Counted from the stretch's first letter, positions 47,549 to 57,022 are shown. The stretch: 64,000 bases of DNA from an uncultured Salinicoccus sp. (GCA_947494965.1 CANLWV010000001.1:1-64000), one strand, 5' to 3'. Numbers and translations are program-made. Notes: generated by a model not told the origin, from the letters alone.

Positions 47549-47621
47549 AAAGTTCACCTTCATTCTGATTGTCCTGGCAGCACTCGCATGGGGGATTGGA
47601 TATTGGATCATGGTGCTATAG
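47538..47621 (+). CDS. 27-residue membrane peptide overlapping deoB end
   Basis: A basic N-terminus (MRNKKF) is followed by one predicted membrane helix (about 7-26) and the stop. GAGGAG lies about 10 bases before the ATG within deoB, and the terminator starts at the stop codon. The form is typical of a real small membrane protein, but I know no named homologue. It could be translationally coupled to deoB. Confidence 0.55.
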   Translation: MRNKKFTFILIVLAALAWGIGYWIMVL

Positions 47622-47651
47622 AAAACATCACTTGTGATGTTTTCTTTTTTT
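47621..47651. terminator. Bidirectional terminator between deoB operon and DUF309 gene
   Basis: Stem GAAAACATCAC / GTGATGTTTTC with a 2-base loop and T7. The stop of the convergent DUF309 gene lies in the left arm. Confidence 0.88.
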
Positions 47652-48155
47652 AATGGACGCTTCCCGGTCTGAAATTACACCAGAACGATCCCTGAGTCTA
47701 TGCTTAAACACTATTGCTTCATCCTTTACGAATATATTTATGGCCATCTCCCGGAATGTCCCGATAGGAGTCAATGGATCATGCATGGTGTGCAGGTGCG
47801 ACCACGTCTCCACTGTGAGGGGGAATTGCAGGGGAGTGAAGGGGGTAGTTTTAATATGCTTCTTTCTTTCATGAATCATTGCGATAAGATTTTCAGTCAT
47901 GCCTAAAGAGAAAAGATCATATCCATGCGCTTCATAAAGTGCGATGGCGCGGTTATAGGAACGTTCGGCCCCTACTGTATTTCCTTGCCTGTAATGGTAT
48001 TCTGCAACTGCTACCAAAATAAGAAAGACTTCCGGATCATGCTTAGTGAAAGCAGCCTTCGATTTCCAGTGACTCTCCATGATTTCATGGCATTCGAAGT
48101 AATCTTGCTTTATAATGAGTTCGTTATAGAAATCTAAGAGTTGTGTACGGTCCAT
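47628..48155 (-). CDS. DUF309 domain protein
   Basis: A 175-residue helical protein of the DUF309 family. The family pattern FYNELIIKQDYFECHEIMESHWK is seen in two blocks near the N-terminus, with two TPR-like helices after it (AVAEYHYRQGNTVGAERSYN). Function unknown, although the conserved HE pair hints at metal binding. ATG 48155 is 7 bases after TAGGAGC; upstream in-frame codons lack a site. It is divergent from scpA. Confidence 0.8.
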   Translation of the reverse strand: MDRTQLLDFYNELIIKQDYFECHEIMESHWKSKAAFTKHDPEVFLILVAVAEYHYRQGNTVGAERSYNRAIALYEAHGYDLFSLGMTENLIAMIHERKKHIKTTPFTPLQFPLTVETWSHLHTMHDPLTPIGTFREMAINIFVKDEAIVFKHRLRDRSGVISDREASIKKRKHHK

Positions 48156-48186
48156 TGTGCCAGCTCCTAACAATTGAGGTTATTTT

Positions 48187-48900
48187 ATGGATGGTTATAA
48201 AGTGCGCCTCGATGTATTCGAAGGGCCTCTCGATCTTCTCCTTCATCTGATCAAAGAATTGGAAATTGATATCTATGATATACCGATGAAGGTGCTCACC
48301 CGCCAGTATATGGAATACATTGAAGAAATGAAAGAACTTGAAATCAACGTCGCAAGCGAATATCTGCTTATGGCCAGCGAGCTGCTGAAGATCAAGAGTC
48401 ATACACTTCTTCCCGAACCCGCCTACGCTGAGGAACCGTTCGAAGATCCAAGAGAATCATTGATGGAGCAACTGATTGAATATCAAAATTTCAAACAATA
48501 TGCAGAGCAGCTTTCCACGATGAAGCAAGAGAGTGAACGCTTGTATATCAAACCGCCAGAAGAGTATGAAGAAGTGGATGTGTCAGAAGACGAAATGGAT
48601 GTTTCGATATCAGAACTCCTTGTCGCCTACCAAAAAGTACGGTCAAGGGTTGCGCTAGATCAACCAAAGAACGTTGTCATCAACCATGAACGATACACCC
48701 GTAAAATGGCCGAGTCTTTCATTGGTGCGCATTTCACAGATCGCGACTCACTTGCATTTCATGAACTCTTCAACTTTAATGAATCAAAATCCAAAGTTGT
48801 AGCTGTATTCATAGTACTGTTGGATTATGTCAAGGAAGGCCAAATGAGGATATGTAGGGTGCAGGGAGGAGATTATAAAATTGAGAGGCTGTTTGAGTAA
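48187..48900 (+). CDS. scpA: Segregation and condensation protein A
   Basis: The kleisin subunit of the SMC-ScpAB condensin complex. The 237 residues open with the family motif VFEGPLDLLLHLI, continue with the helical SMC-neck-binding region, and end in a winged helix (about 165-237) that binds the SMC cap. TTGAGG precedes the ATG. scpB begins within its stop codon. Confidence 0.94.
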   Translation: MDGYKVRLDVFEGPLDLLLHLIKELEIDIYDIPMKVLTRQYMEYIEEMKELEINVASEYLLMASELLKIKSHTLLPEPAYAEEPFEDPRESLMEQLIEYQNFKQYAEQLSTMKQESERLYIKPPEEYEEVDVSEDEMDVSISELLVAYQKVRSRVALDQPKNVVINHERYTRKMAESFIGAHFTDRDSLAFHELFNFNESKSKVVAVFIVLLDYVKEGQMRICRVQGGDYKIERLFE

Positions 48901-49433
48901 TGGAAAAAATTGAAATTATAGAAGGGCTGTTGTACATCGCAGGTGATATAGGCCTGGAAGAAGAACAACTGATCATGCATGTTCCCATTACTAAGGAACA
49001 ACTGGAGAAAGTGACTGAGAATTACGATAGACCGAACTTCATCATCCAAAGGCATGGTCACAAATACTTCTTAAAGACATCCCAAGCGATGGAGAAGTAT
49101 GTCGAACGCGTACTCAGCGACCGCCCAAAACAGAAACTGTCACAAGCTGCACTTGAAGTCTTATCCATAATTGCCTATAACCAACCCCTCTCGAGAGGGG
49201 ACATTGAAGTGATGAGAGGAATCAATTCTGATGGGCCTGTCAGCACTTTGATGAGCAAGGGATTGATTGCCAAAAAGAACATACAGGATGCGCGGGCGGC
49301 CCATTTTGTAACGACAGATTATTTTTTGCAGCTTTTCGGATTGACCAATTTGGAAGAACTCCCTACACAAGCGGATATTTCAGAACAAGAAGAAATCGAC
49401 TTATTTTTTGAAAACATGAAGGAGGAAGACTAA
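48900..49433 (+). CDS. scpB: Segregation and condensation protein B
   Basis: The 177-residue ScpA-bound partner in the SMC complex, formed by two winged helices. The motif QAALEVLSIIAYNQPLSRGDIE is visible in two blocks near residues 80-100, with the GPVSTLMSKGLI segment after it. Both boundaries are 1-base stop/start overlaps (scpA-scpB and scpB-rluB). The spmAB-dacB genes between scpB and rluB in B. subtilis are absent. Confidence 0.94.
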   Translation: MEKIEIIEGLLYIAGDIGLEEEQLIMHVPITKEQLEKVTENYDRPNFIIQRHGHKYFLKTSQAMEKYVERVLSDRPKQKLSQAALEVLSIIAYNQPLSRGDIEVMRGINSDGPVSTLMSKGLIAKKNIQDARAAHFVTTDYFLQLFGLTNLEELPTQADISEQEEIDLFFENMKEED

Positions 49434-50158
49434 TGGAAGAAATGCGTCTACAAAAAGCAATTGCAAACAGTGGCTATACATCAAGGAGAAAGGCTGAGGA
49501 CCTGATAAAGGAAGGGCGTGTCAAGGTCAATGGCAAGACAGTATCGGAACTCGGCAGCAAAGTGGTTGATTCCGATAAGATAGAGGTGGATGGCGTGCCA
49601 CTTGAAACTGAAGAGAAGGTCTACATCCTCTATTACAAACCAGGCGGCGAAATTTCTGCCGTCGAAGACGACAGGCAACGCAGAACAGTTACAGATGCCT
49701 TCCAGCAAATGGATGTCCGCCTATACCCGGTAGGGCGACTCGATTATGATACTTCCGGTATCCTTCTGTTGACGAACGACGGAGAATTCACCCAGTACAT
49801 GACGCATCCGAAATATGAAATGAGCAAAACATACAGGGTCAAAGTCGACGGCATCCTAAAAAGGGAACAGCAAAAAATGATGCGTGAAGGCGTCAGGCTC
49901 GATGATGGGCTGACTGCTCCTGCAAAACTCAAAGTCGTTAGAGACAAGAACAATAAGAACATGATCCTTGAGCTCACCATACATGAAGGGCGGAATCGTC
50001 AAGTTAGACGTATGTTTGAACACTTTGGGCTTAATGTTGTGAAATTGACACGCATCAACTACGACTTTTTGACTTTGGATGGCCTGAGCGAAGGAGAGTA
50101 TCGTTTCCTCAAACCGCATGAAGTCAAAAAATTGATCGCCAATGCCAAATCCAGGTAA
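49433..50158 (+). CDS. rluB: 23S rRNA pseudouridine synthase RluB
   Basis: Converts U2605-type uridine in 23S rRNA to pseudouridine. Its 241 residues include an N-terminal S4 domain (RLQKAIANSGYTSRRKAE, about 4-60) and the catalytic domain with Asp in VGRLDYDTSGILLLTNDGE, seen as two blocks. The HEGRNRQVRRMF motif lies near 185. AAGGAGG precedes the ATG. The res operon begins 88 bases downstream. Confidence 0.94.
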   Translation: MEEMRLQKAIANSGYTSRRKAEDLIKEGRVKVNGKTVSELGSKVVDSDKIEVDGVPLETEEKVYILYYKPGGEISAVEDDRQRRTVTDAFQQMDVRLYPVGRLDYDTSGILLLTNDGEFTQYMTHPKYEMSKTYRVKVDGILKREQQKMMREGVRLDDGLTAPAKLKVVRDKNNKNMILELTIHEGRNRQVRRMFEHFGLNVVKLTRINYDFLTLDGLSEGEYRFLKPHEVKKLIANAKSR

Positions 50159-50202
50159 AACGGAATTGTCATAATACTGTCATGTAGGCTTAAATTATAT
50201 GA

Positions 50203-50211
50203 TGCTATAAT
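50203..50211 (+). promoter_or_regulatory. Extended -10 promoter of the res genes
   Basis: TGCTATAAT (TGn-TATAAT), without a clear -35, 35 bases before resA. A repeated GTCAT motif (50168-50172 and 50179-50183) lies just upstream and might be a regulator site. Confidence 0.5.
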
Positions 50212-50245
50212 GGACATTATGTATAGGCATAGGTAGGTGAAATAG

Positions 50246-50776
50246 ATGAAGAAGAGTACCAGGAACGTGCTTAGGGTCAGCATTATAGTACTGATTACGT
50301 TACTTATCGGTATCACACTGTGGTTCAATCTGACCTCGGGCACAAAAACTGTGAATGTCGGCGACCAAGCCACAGATTTCAAACTATCGACACTGGAAGG
50401 TGAGACCATCCAACTGTCGGAATTAACTGCTGAAAAAGGTGTAATACTGAACTTCTGGGGCACATGGTGCAAACCATGCCGCGAAGAAATGCCTGATATG
50501 AATGATTTTTACATAGATGGCCATGAAGATTATGAAATCGTCGCAGTTAATGTCGGTGAGAACCAGCAACAGATCAGACAATTCATTTCCGGTCTGGAGG
50601 CGGAGCTGCAATTCCCTATAGCACTGGACAGCGAAAAAAGTGTGACCGACGCGTATAACATCGGACCACTCCCTACCACCATCGCCGTCAATAAGGATGG
50701 AGTAGTGGTCAAAAAACAAGAATACCAACTGAATCATGAGGATATCGCCTCCTTTATAGAGGCTTCCATAGAATAG
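50246..50776 (+). CDS. resA: Thiol-disulfide oxidoreductase ResA
   Basis: A membrane-anchored, extracytoplasmic TlpA-like reductant for apocytochrome c. The 176 residues have an N-terminal anchor (about 9-28) and a thioredoxin fold with Cys75 and Cys78 in WGTWCKPCREE, and the cis-proline loop GPLPTTI. It keeps the CxxCH cysteines reduced for haem attachment by ResBC, whose genes follow with only 12 bases between resA and resB. Confidence 0.92.
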   Translation: MKKSTRNVLRVSIIVLITLLIGITLWFNLTSGTKTVNVGDQATDFKLSTLEGETIQLSELTAEKGVILNFWGTWCKPCREEMPDMNDFYIDGHEDYEIVAVNVGENQQQIRQFISGLEAELQFPIALDSEKSVTDAYNIGPLPTTIAVNKDGVVVKKQEYQLNHEDIASFIEASIE

Positions 50777-50788
50777 GATGGATTTAAA

Positions 50789-52420
50789 ATGAAGCTCAAG
50801 GACATACGATGTGAATCATGTGGGCATGTCAATCCGCCCGGAACCCAACTTTGCCAGTCCTGCGGTAAAATGATCGACAATGATTATGATAAGGACAAAA
50901 TTAAAGACTTGATGCGTTATGACGGCAGTGCCGTAAGGTCAAAAACCCGCTCCAAGAGTATATTCGATAAAATATGGATATTTTTCACCTCAATTAAAGT
51001 AGGTGTCAGCATCATACTCGCAATCGCGGTGGCAGCAGCAATCGGCACCATCTTCCCACAGGAATATTTCATCCCTATGGGTGTGGATCCTGCGGAACAT
51101 TACCAGGAAAACTACGGCTCTTTAGGGTATCTCTACTACTCCCTCGGTTTTCATAACCTTTATTCATCCTGGTGGTTCCTTATCCTGAATGGCATGCTTG
51201 CATTATCCATCATAGCGGCAAGCATAGACAGGGGCATACCGCTGTTTAAGTCACTCAGGAACCAGAGGGTTAAAAAGCATAGTACTTTCTTCAGAAGGCA
51301 AAGGCTCTCTGCAATGGATGAAGACGCCGGTAAAGTTGATAAACTGGTCGATGGTCTCGCCAAAAAGAGATATAAGGTGAGGGAAGAAGACGGGAATTAT
51401 CTGCTTGAAAAGGGCAGACTTTCAAGATACGGTCCCTACATCAACCACACAGGCCTGATTCTGCTTCTCCTCGGCAGCATGCTAAGGTTCTTCCCTGGGA
51501 TGTATGTTGATGAAACTCTCTACATCAATGAGGGGGAAACCGAAGAGATTCCGACCACCGAAGGCCAGTATTATATTAAAAATGAAAAATTCACCATAGA
51601 CACTTATGAGAAAGGTGATGGCGAAGTCTTCCAAAAAGCATTGGCTGAAGGCTCGAGTGTCATCAGTAATTTCCAGACTGACATCACTTTCTACGAAAAT
51701 AAAAGTGCCGACATAGTGGGTTCCGCACCGGATTTGGAAGCGATTGACGAGTCCAGCATCCAGGTGAACCACCCGTACCGCTTCGGTTCCTATGAGGTAT
51801 ATCAGTCAAGTTATGACAATTCACAGATGAAATCGATGACTTTCAGACTCGAAGATTCTTCAGGTAATACTGTCGGAGATAACTTTACTGTGAACCTCGA
51901 AAATCCGGAGTCCACTTTCCCGATCACAGAGGACATCAATGTAAATATGCGGGCTTACTCGCCTGATTTCCTCGAAGTCGCTGAGAATGGTACACTCATA
52001 TCAGAAACTCCGGTTCCAAGAAACCCAGCATTTGTATTTGAAGTGGCGGATGGAAATGACAGTGAGCTGAGCCTACTGCAAATAATGAACAGCACAGATA
52101 TCACTGAAGACAATGAATACAGCGTTCGTTTTGTCGGTGCAGAAGAGCATATCGCGACTGTGCTCACGGTCAAAAAAGATCATACCATCCCTCTGATTGC
52201 CACTGGGTTCGTCATATTCCTGATTGGACTCGCAATTGGCTCCTACATCAACCATAGGCGCATATGGATAAGGACCGATGATGGGCTGTTGATGGCTGCA
52301 CATACGAATAAAAATTACTTCGGTATGAAAAAAGAATTGAACGAAGTGCTCGCGTCCAGCGGTATGGAACCTGTTTCCGATAAGTTGGATGTTGCGCAAA
52401 CTGATAAAGACGAGGAGTAA
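50789..52420 (+). CDS. resB: Cytochrome c biogenesis protein ResB
   Basis: A subunit of the system II cytochrome c synthase. The 543-residue protein begins with a zinc ribbon (Cys8, Cys11, Cys22, Cys25), as in B. subtilis ResB. Membrane segments lie at about 68-88, 128-148, 210-230 and 463-485, with a large extracytoplasmic loop between the last two. The FPQE and NLYSSWWF motifs are conserved. It is followed by resC 6 bases later. Confidence 0.93.
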   Translation: MKLKDIRCESCGHVNPPGTQLCQSCGKMIDNDYDKDKIKDLMRYDGSAVRSKTRSKSIFDKIWIFFTSIKVGVSIILAIAVAAAIGTIFPQEYFIPMGVDPAEHYQENYGSLGYLYYSLGFHNLYSSWWFLILNGMLALSIIAASIDRGIPLFKSLRNQRVKKHSTFFRRQRLSAMDEDAGKVDKLVDGLAKKRYKVREEDGNYLLEKGRLSRYGPYINHTGLILLLLGSMLRFFPGMYVDETLYINEGETEEIPTTEGQYYIKNEKFTIDTYEKGDGEVFQKALAEGSSVISNFQTDITFYENKSADIVGSAPDLEAIDESSIQVNHPYRFGSYEVYQSSYDNSQMKSMTFRLEDSSGNTVGDNFTVNLENPESTFPITEDINVNMRAYSPDFLEVAENGTLISETPVPRNPAFVFEVADGNDSELSLLQIMNSTDITEDNEYSVRFVGAEEHIATVLTVKKDHTIPLIATGFVIFLIGLAIGSYINHRRIWIRTDDGLLMAAHTNKNYFGMKKELNEVLASSGMEPVSDKLDVAQTDKDEE

Positions 52421-52425
52421 TATTT

Positions 52426-53625
52426 ATGGCATCTCAATTAGTTACATTAAGCAGCACATTGCTGTATGCGGCTTTTCTGCTTTATCTGGTGGCATTGCTG
52501 CCTTTGGGAGCAAGCATCAAGTCGAAATCCAAAAAGCCGGAAAAGATTGCTCATATAATGATTGTTATAGGTTTTATCATGCAACTGTCCTATTTTATAT
52601 TGAGATGGGTTGCACAAGGTCACGCTCCAGTATCAAATATGTATGAATTCATTACAATGTTTGCAATCATGCTCATTGCAGGATATTTGATCACCTACTA
52701 CTACTTCAGAAGTACTTTATTCGGACTTTTCGCACTGCCGGTATCCTTGCTCCTGGTGGCCTATGGTAGTATGTTCTCAAGGGAAGTGGAGCCGCTCATA
52801 CCTGCACTTCAGAGTAACTGGCTTGCAATACACGTCATAACTGTCACCTTGGCCTATGGTATACTGTCTATGAGTGCAGTAGCTGGACTGATCTATCTCT
52901 TAAAAGCAGTCCCGGCAACTGAGAAGTCATGGCGGGCAAGATTCCTTGAAGCTGTTATGGCAGGTGTTGTCATCGTCATCACGTTCATAGCAACTACACT
53001 AATCATGCAGAACGTGATTGGTTACCAAGACGATTTCATCTATCAAGATAAGCAGGGCCAGACGCAAGTGGCAGAGTACCACCTTCCGAGCCTGGTGAAT
53101 TTTGAAGGCGCCGTGGCGGTCAAAAATGTCGGCGATAATAATTATGAAGAAGCAGAACACTTCCATAGCGGCCTCAACTTGCCACCGATCATTGATTCAC
53201 AGAAACTCAATACTGTAATCTGGTCAGTGATTCTGGGTACGATCGTCTACGGTATCGTACGCCTGATTTTAAGGAAACGCATAATTGCAGCCTTGAAACC
53301 ATGGTCCAGTAAAGCGGATCTGAATTTGATGGATGAAATTGGCTATCGTTCAGTAATCATTGGCTTCCCAGTCTTCGCCCTCGGCGGCATATTCTTCGCT
53401 GCCATCTGGGCACAGATTGCCTGGAGCAGATTCTGGGGCTGGGATCCTAAGGAAACATGGGCTTTCATCACCTTCATGTTCTATACGATATTCCTGCACC
53501 TCAGATTGAATAGGGGATACGAAGGGGAAAAATCCGCATGGCTTGCGATTATCGGTTTCCTGCTGATACTCTTCAACCTGATTGCAATCAACTTACTTGT
53601 AGCAGGACTACACTCTTATGCATAA
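52426..53625 (+). CDS. resC: Cytochrome c biogenesis protein ResC (CcsA/CcsB family)
   Basis: A polytopic haem handling protein of 399 residues. The tryptophan-rich WAQIAWSRFWGWDPKETW region (two blocks near 330-347) is the family signature, with conserved histidines flanking it. The ResB-ResC pair transports haem and ligates it to apocytochrome c outside the membrane. GAGGAG precedes the ATG. Confidence 0.93.
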   Translation: MASQLVTLSSTLLYAAFLLYLVALLPLGASIKSKSKKPEKIAHIMIVIGFIMQLSYFILRWVAQGHAPVSNMYEFITMFAIMLIAGYLITYYYFRSTLFGLFALPVSLLLVAYGSMFSREVEPLIPALQSNWLAIHVITVTLAYGILSMSAVAGLIYLLKAVPATEKSWRARFLEAVMAGVVIVITFIATTLIMQNVIGYQDDFIYQDKQGQTQVAEYHLPSLVNFEGAVAVKNVGDNNYEEAEHFHSGLNLPPIIDSQKLNTVIWSVILGTIVYGIVRLILRKRIIAALKPWSSKADLNLMDEIGYRSVIIGFPVFALGGIFFAAIWAQIAWSRFWGWDPKETWAFITFMFYTIFLHLRLNRGYEGEKSAWLAIIGFLLILFNLIAINLLVAGLHSYA

Positions 53626-53643
53626 AATGGAAAGAGGGGTTGT

Positions 53644-54351
53644 ATGACTGAAAGAATTCTCGTAGTAGATGATGAGGAGCGCATCAGAAAGCTCCTCAAT
53701 ATGTACCTTGTGCGCGAGGGGTATGAGATTGTTGAAGCCGAAGACGGCGAAGAGGCTCTTGAAATTGCAATGGAACAGGATTTTCATTGCATCCTTTTGG
53801 ACCTCATGATGCCTAAAATGGATGGCATTGAAGTTGCTAAACGCCTTAGGACCCAAAAATCTACACCTATCATCATGTTGACCGCAAAAGGTGAGGAAAA
53901 TAACCGGGTTGAAGGGTTTGAGGTTGGGGCAGATGATTACATCGTCAAACCATTCTCCCCACGTGAGGTTGTCTTACGTGTTAAGGCACTCCTTCGCCGC
54001 TCATCTGAGACAGCTTTCATAGAAGCTGATGCCACCGCTAAGGATGTCATCATCTACAATCATCTTGTGATTGACAATGATGCCCATAGGGTACTGGCCG
54101 ACGATGAAAAAGTAAACTTGACACCGAAAGAGTATGAATTGCTGCTGTTCCTGGCACGCAGCCCCGATAAAGTCTTCGACAGGGAAGAATTATTAAGGGA
54201 AGTATGGCACTACGATTTCTACGGTGACCTCAGGACTGTCGATACACATGTGAAGAGATTGCGCGAAAAGCTCAACAAAGTCTCTCCAGAAGCAAGCAAT
54301 ATGATTCATACTGTGTGGGGCATCGGTTATAAATTCGAGGTTAACGACTGA
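53644..54351 (+). CDS. resD: Response regulator ResD/SrrA
   Basis: An OmpR-family transcription factor of 235 residues. The receiver domain has the acidic pair DDEE at 9-12, the phosphoacceptor Asp53 in LLDLMMPKMDG, and the VKPF lysine. The C-terminal winged helix (about 140-235) ends in VDTHVKRLREKL and WGIGYKFE. It controls respiration genes in response to oxygen limitation (B. subtilis ResD, S. aureus SrrA). Its stop overlaps resE by 1 base. Confidence 0.94.
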   Translation: MTERILVVDDEERIRKLLNMYLVREGYEIVEAEDGEEALEIAMEQDFHCILLDLMMPKMDGIEVAKRLRTQKSTPIIMLTAKGEENNRVEGFEVGADDYIVKPFSPREVVLRVKALLRRSSETAFIEADATAKDVIIYNHLVIDNDAHRVLADDEKVNLTPKEYELLLFLARSPDKVFDREELLREVWHYDFYGDLRTVDTHVKRLREKLNKVSPEASNMIHTVWGIGYKFEVND

Positions 54352-56048
54352 TGAAGTTCATTAATAGCGTTGTTACAAAACTGTGGTTGACTATCATTCT
54401 GATAGTAACGACAGTTTTAATTTTATTATCCATCATATTGAGCCTCTATTTCCGTAATTATGTATTGAATTCCACCGAAACACTCCTTCAGGAGGAAGTC
54501 TCACGAGTTGAGGAAATGGTGCTGACTGAACATTATGTCGATAATCCGGATGAAATACTATTCAGGGAAGATAATCTCATCATCTATATGGATGGGACTG
54601 TCCTATCAGAAGAATCCGCCACTGATGAATTGATCTTTAAGGAGACGATTGCCAAAGAAGGTGAAGGAAGTACAGTCATCCTAAACGATATATACGGCCA
54701 TGATTATATGGTCAAGGTCTCCAATCTCAGTGATTATTTTGACGAGGATACAGCTATTCTGAAATACCGCGATCTGGAGGACATCAATGAATCGATGCGT
54801 GCAGTGACTACCATAATCATTGCAAGTGCTTTCGTACTGTTCATCATCACCACCCTATTCGCCTTCTTTCTGATAAACCGGTTGACAAGACCGCTTATAA
54901 ACCTGAAGAATGCGGCATTCAGAACAGCGAAGGGGGACTATAATAAACTTCAAGTCAAAAGCCGCGATGAGTTGGGCGAGCTTACGCTTGCATTTAATAA
55001 AATGAATGATGACATCAGACATAATGTATCGGAAATCACCCATGAGAAAAATTTGCGCGAACAAATATTTACCTATATGAATGAAGGTGTATTATACTTT
55101 AACCGTAGCGCAGAATTGATCTACAGCAACCATAAGGGAAATGAAATGAATCATATATTCCAGAGTACGGAATCGGGCAGCATACGCTTCAACGATGCCA
55201 TCAAGGAAGTGGCAGATAAGCGTGAATCGACCATCGAAAGGGTAGAACTGCAACACCGTCATTTCCAACTGTCGTACACCCCGGTGAAAGAGGGGGAGAC
55301 AGTTTATGGAGTGATACTTCTCATACGGGATATAACTGAAGAAGTGGGCGCTGAGAAAATGCGCTCTGAATTCATTGCCAACGTATCACATGAACTCAAA
55401 ACCCCGATGGTCATGTTGAGCGGCTATTCCGAGGCGCTCCTCGACGACATTGTGACAGAGCCGCATGAGATCAAGGAAATGATCGGCATCATAAAAGATG
55501 AATCAGACCGCATGAATACGATGGTCAATGAATTGATTACAATTGCCCGCATGGACAGTCGTTCCGACTTCTTCGACATCATGGATAACGACTTTAACCT
55601 GTTGCTTGAAAAGCTAAAAAGCCGCTTCAGACATGAGATGAATGAAAACGGCATAGAGTTCTCGGTGAATTCATTGGACGGACCGCTGGTTTTCCAATTT
55701 GATTACGACAAATTGAGTCAAGTGATGACCAATCTCCTGGACAATGCCATCCGCTATACTTCAACGGGAGATGAGATCACCGTGGATGTATCATCATCGC
55801 CACATTCAGTGACGATCGAGGTCCGGGACACAGGTACAGGAATCAAACCGGAGCATCAGGCTAGAATCTTCGAACGTTTCTATAAGGTTGATGAATCGCG
55901 GACCAGGGGTCAGCACGGTACCGGGTTGGGTCTCTATATCGTCAAAAGTATCATTGAAAGGCATAGAGGCATCATTGAACTGGAAAGTAGATTCGGATCA
56001 GGTACTACATTCCGGATCACACTACCAAAAACTATTGGAGAGGATTGA
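54351..56048 (+). CDS. resE: Sensor histidine kinase ResE/SrrB
   Basis: A 565-residue membrane kinase partnering with ResD. It has TM1 (about 10-34), an extracytoplasmic domain, TM2 (about 152-176), HAMP (177-230), a PAS-like domain (about 240-330), HisKA with phosphoacceptor His in NVSHELKTP, and an HATPase domain with NLLDNAIRYTS, DTGTGI and GTGLGLYIV. It begins within the resD stop and ends within the ribU start (1-base overlap). Confidence 0.94.
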   Translation: MKFINSVVTKLWLTIILIVTTVLILLSIILSLYFRNYVLNSTETLLQEEVSRVEEMVLTEHYVDNPDEILFREDNLIIYMDGTVLSEESATDELIFKETIAKEGEGSTVILNDIYGHDYMVKVSNLSDYFDEDTAILKYRDLEDINESMRAVTTIIIASAFVLFIITTLFAFFLINRLTRPLINLKNAAFRTAKGDYNKLQVKSRDELGELTLAFNKMNDDIRHNVSEITHEKNLREQIFTYMNEGVLYFNRSAELIYSNHKGNEMNHIFQSTESGSIRFNDAIKEVADKRESTIERVELQHRHFQLSYTPVKEGETVYGVILLIRDITEEVGAEKMRSEFIANVSHELKTPMVMLSGYSEALLDDIVTEPHEIKEMIGIIKDESDRMNTMVNELITIARMDSRSDFFDIMDNDFNLLLEKLKSRFRHEMNENGIEFSVNSLDGPLVFQFDYDKLSQVMTNLLDNAIRYTSTGDEITVDVSSSPHSVTIEVRDTGTGIKPEHQARIFERFYKVDESRTRGQHGTGLGLYIVKSIIERHRGIIELESRFGSGTTFRITLPKTIGED

Positions 56049-56602
56049 TGAAAATGAGAAGGTCGCGTCTGGAGAAGCTGATCATCATAAGTATCTTAGC
56101 AGCCCTATCCTTCATACTCATGCTTGTACAGTTTCCGATACCCTTTATACCACCTTTTCTGACTGTAGATTTTTCTGATATCCCTGCCTTCATAGGCTTC
56201 ATGCTTTTTGGAGGTGTTGCAGGATCTCTTGTGATTTTGATGAAGATCATATTGTATGGACTACTCATGGCCAGTGAACCGATTGGCCCTTTAGCAAATC
56301 TTCTCGCCTCATTTTCACTTTTGCTCCCCGTATACTTCACCTATAAAAAATCTAAGACCAAAAAATCGTTGGTCCTAGGTTTTATTTTAGGAGTATTTGC
56401 ATTAACGTTGGTCATGGCAGTTTTGAATTATTTCGTGCTACTTCCTGCGTATGGGCTGATTATCGATCAGCGTGATCTTATAGAGAATATACGTGCAATC
56501 ATTACTGCCGGAATCATTCCATTCAACATCATAAAAGGCATACTGGTTGGCCTTATGGCCTATCTGGTGTATACGAAAGTGATTCCCAAACTGAGAAAAT
56601 GA
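56048..56602 (+). CDS. ribU: Riboflavin ECF transporter S component RibU
   Basis: The substrate-binding membrane subunit of an energy-coupling factor transporter for riboflavin. About 184 residues with five to six hydrophobic segments. The family hallmark LTVDFSDIPAFIGFMLFGG and the downstream GPLANLLASFS are present. No FMN riboswitch precedes it; it is translated from a start overlapping resE (TGATG) with GGAGAGG upstream. A second ATG at 56054 is possible. Shared transcription with resDE is notable. Confidence 0.9.
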   Translation: MKMRRSRLEKLIIISILAALSFILMLVQFPIPFIPPFLTVDFSDIPAFIGFMLFGGVAGSLVILMKIILYGLLMASEPIGPLANLLASFSLLLPVYFTYKKSKTKKSLVLGFILGVFALTLVMAVLNYFVLLPAYGLIIDQRDLIENIRAIITAGIIPFNIIKGILVGLMAYLVYTKVIPKLRK

Positions 56603-56604
56603 AA

Positions 56605-56637
56605 AAATCACCTTGATCGGTCCGATCAAGGTGATTT
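56605..56637. terminator. Terminator between ribU and fer
   Basis: A near-perfect stem AAATCACCTTGATCGG with complement. The T6 run on the minus strand is stronger, so it mainly ends fer; TTTAAAT on the plus strand is a weaker end for ribU. Confidence 0.82.
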
Positions 56638-56645
56638 AAATATCA

Positions 56646-56912
<267 letters not shown>

Positions 56913-56984
56913 TTAACCGATTCATTCTTTATCATTCTAATTCTAATTACGCCATATTTCAATTAAATTAAATATTTGCCCTAA

Positions 56985-57006
56985 TAATACAACCATGGTC
57001 GTATTA
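56985..57006. promoter_or_regulatory. 22-bp operator-like palindrome between fer and the EbpS-like gene
   Basis: TAATACaACCATGGTcGTATTA is symmetric about its centre except for one A/C pair. It lies between divergent fer and the EbpS-like gene, just before the latter's -35. The regulator is unknown. Confidence 0.45.
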
Positions 57007-57022
57007 GGCCACAGACCGCCTC

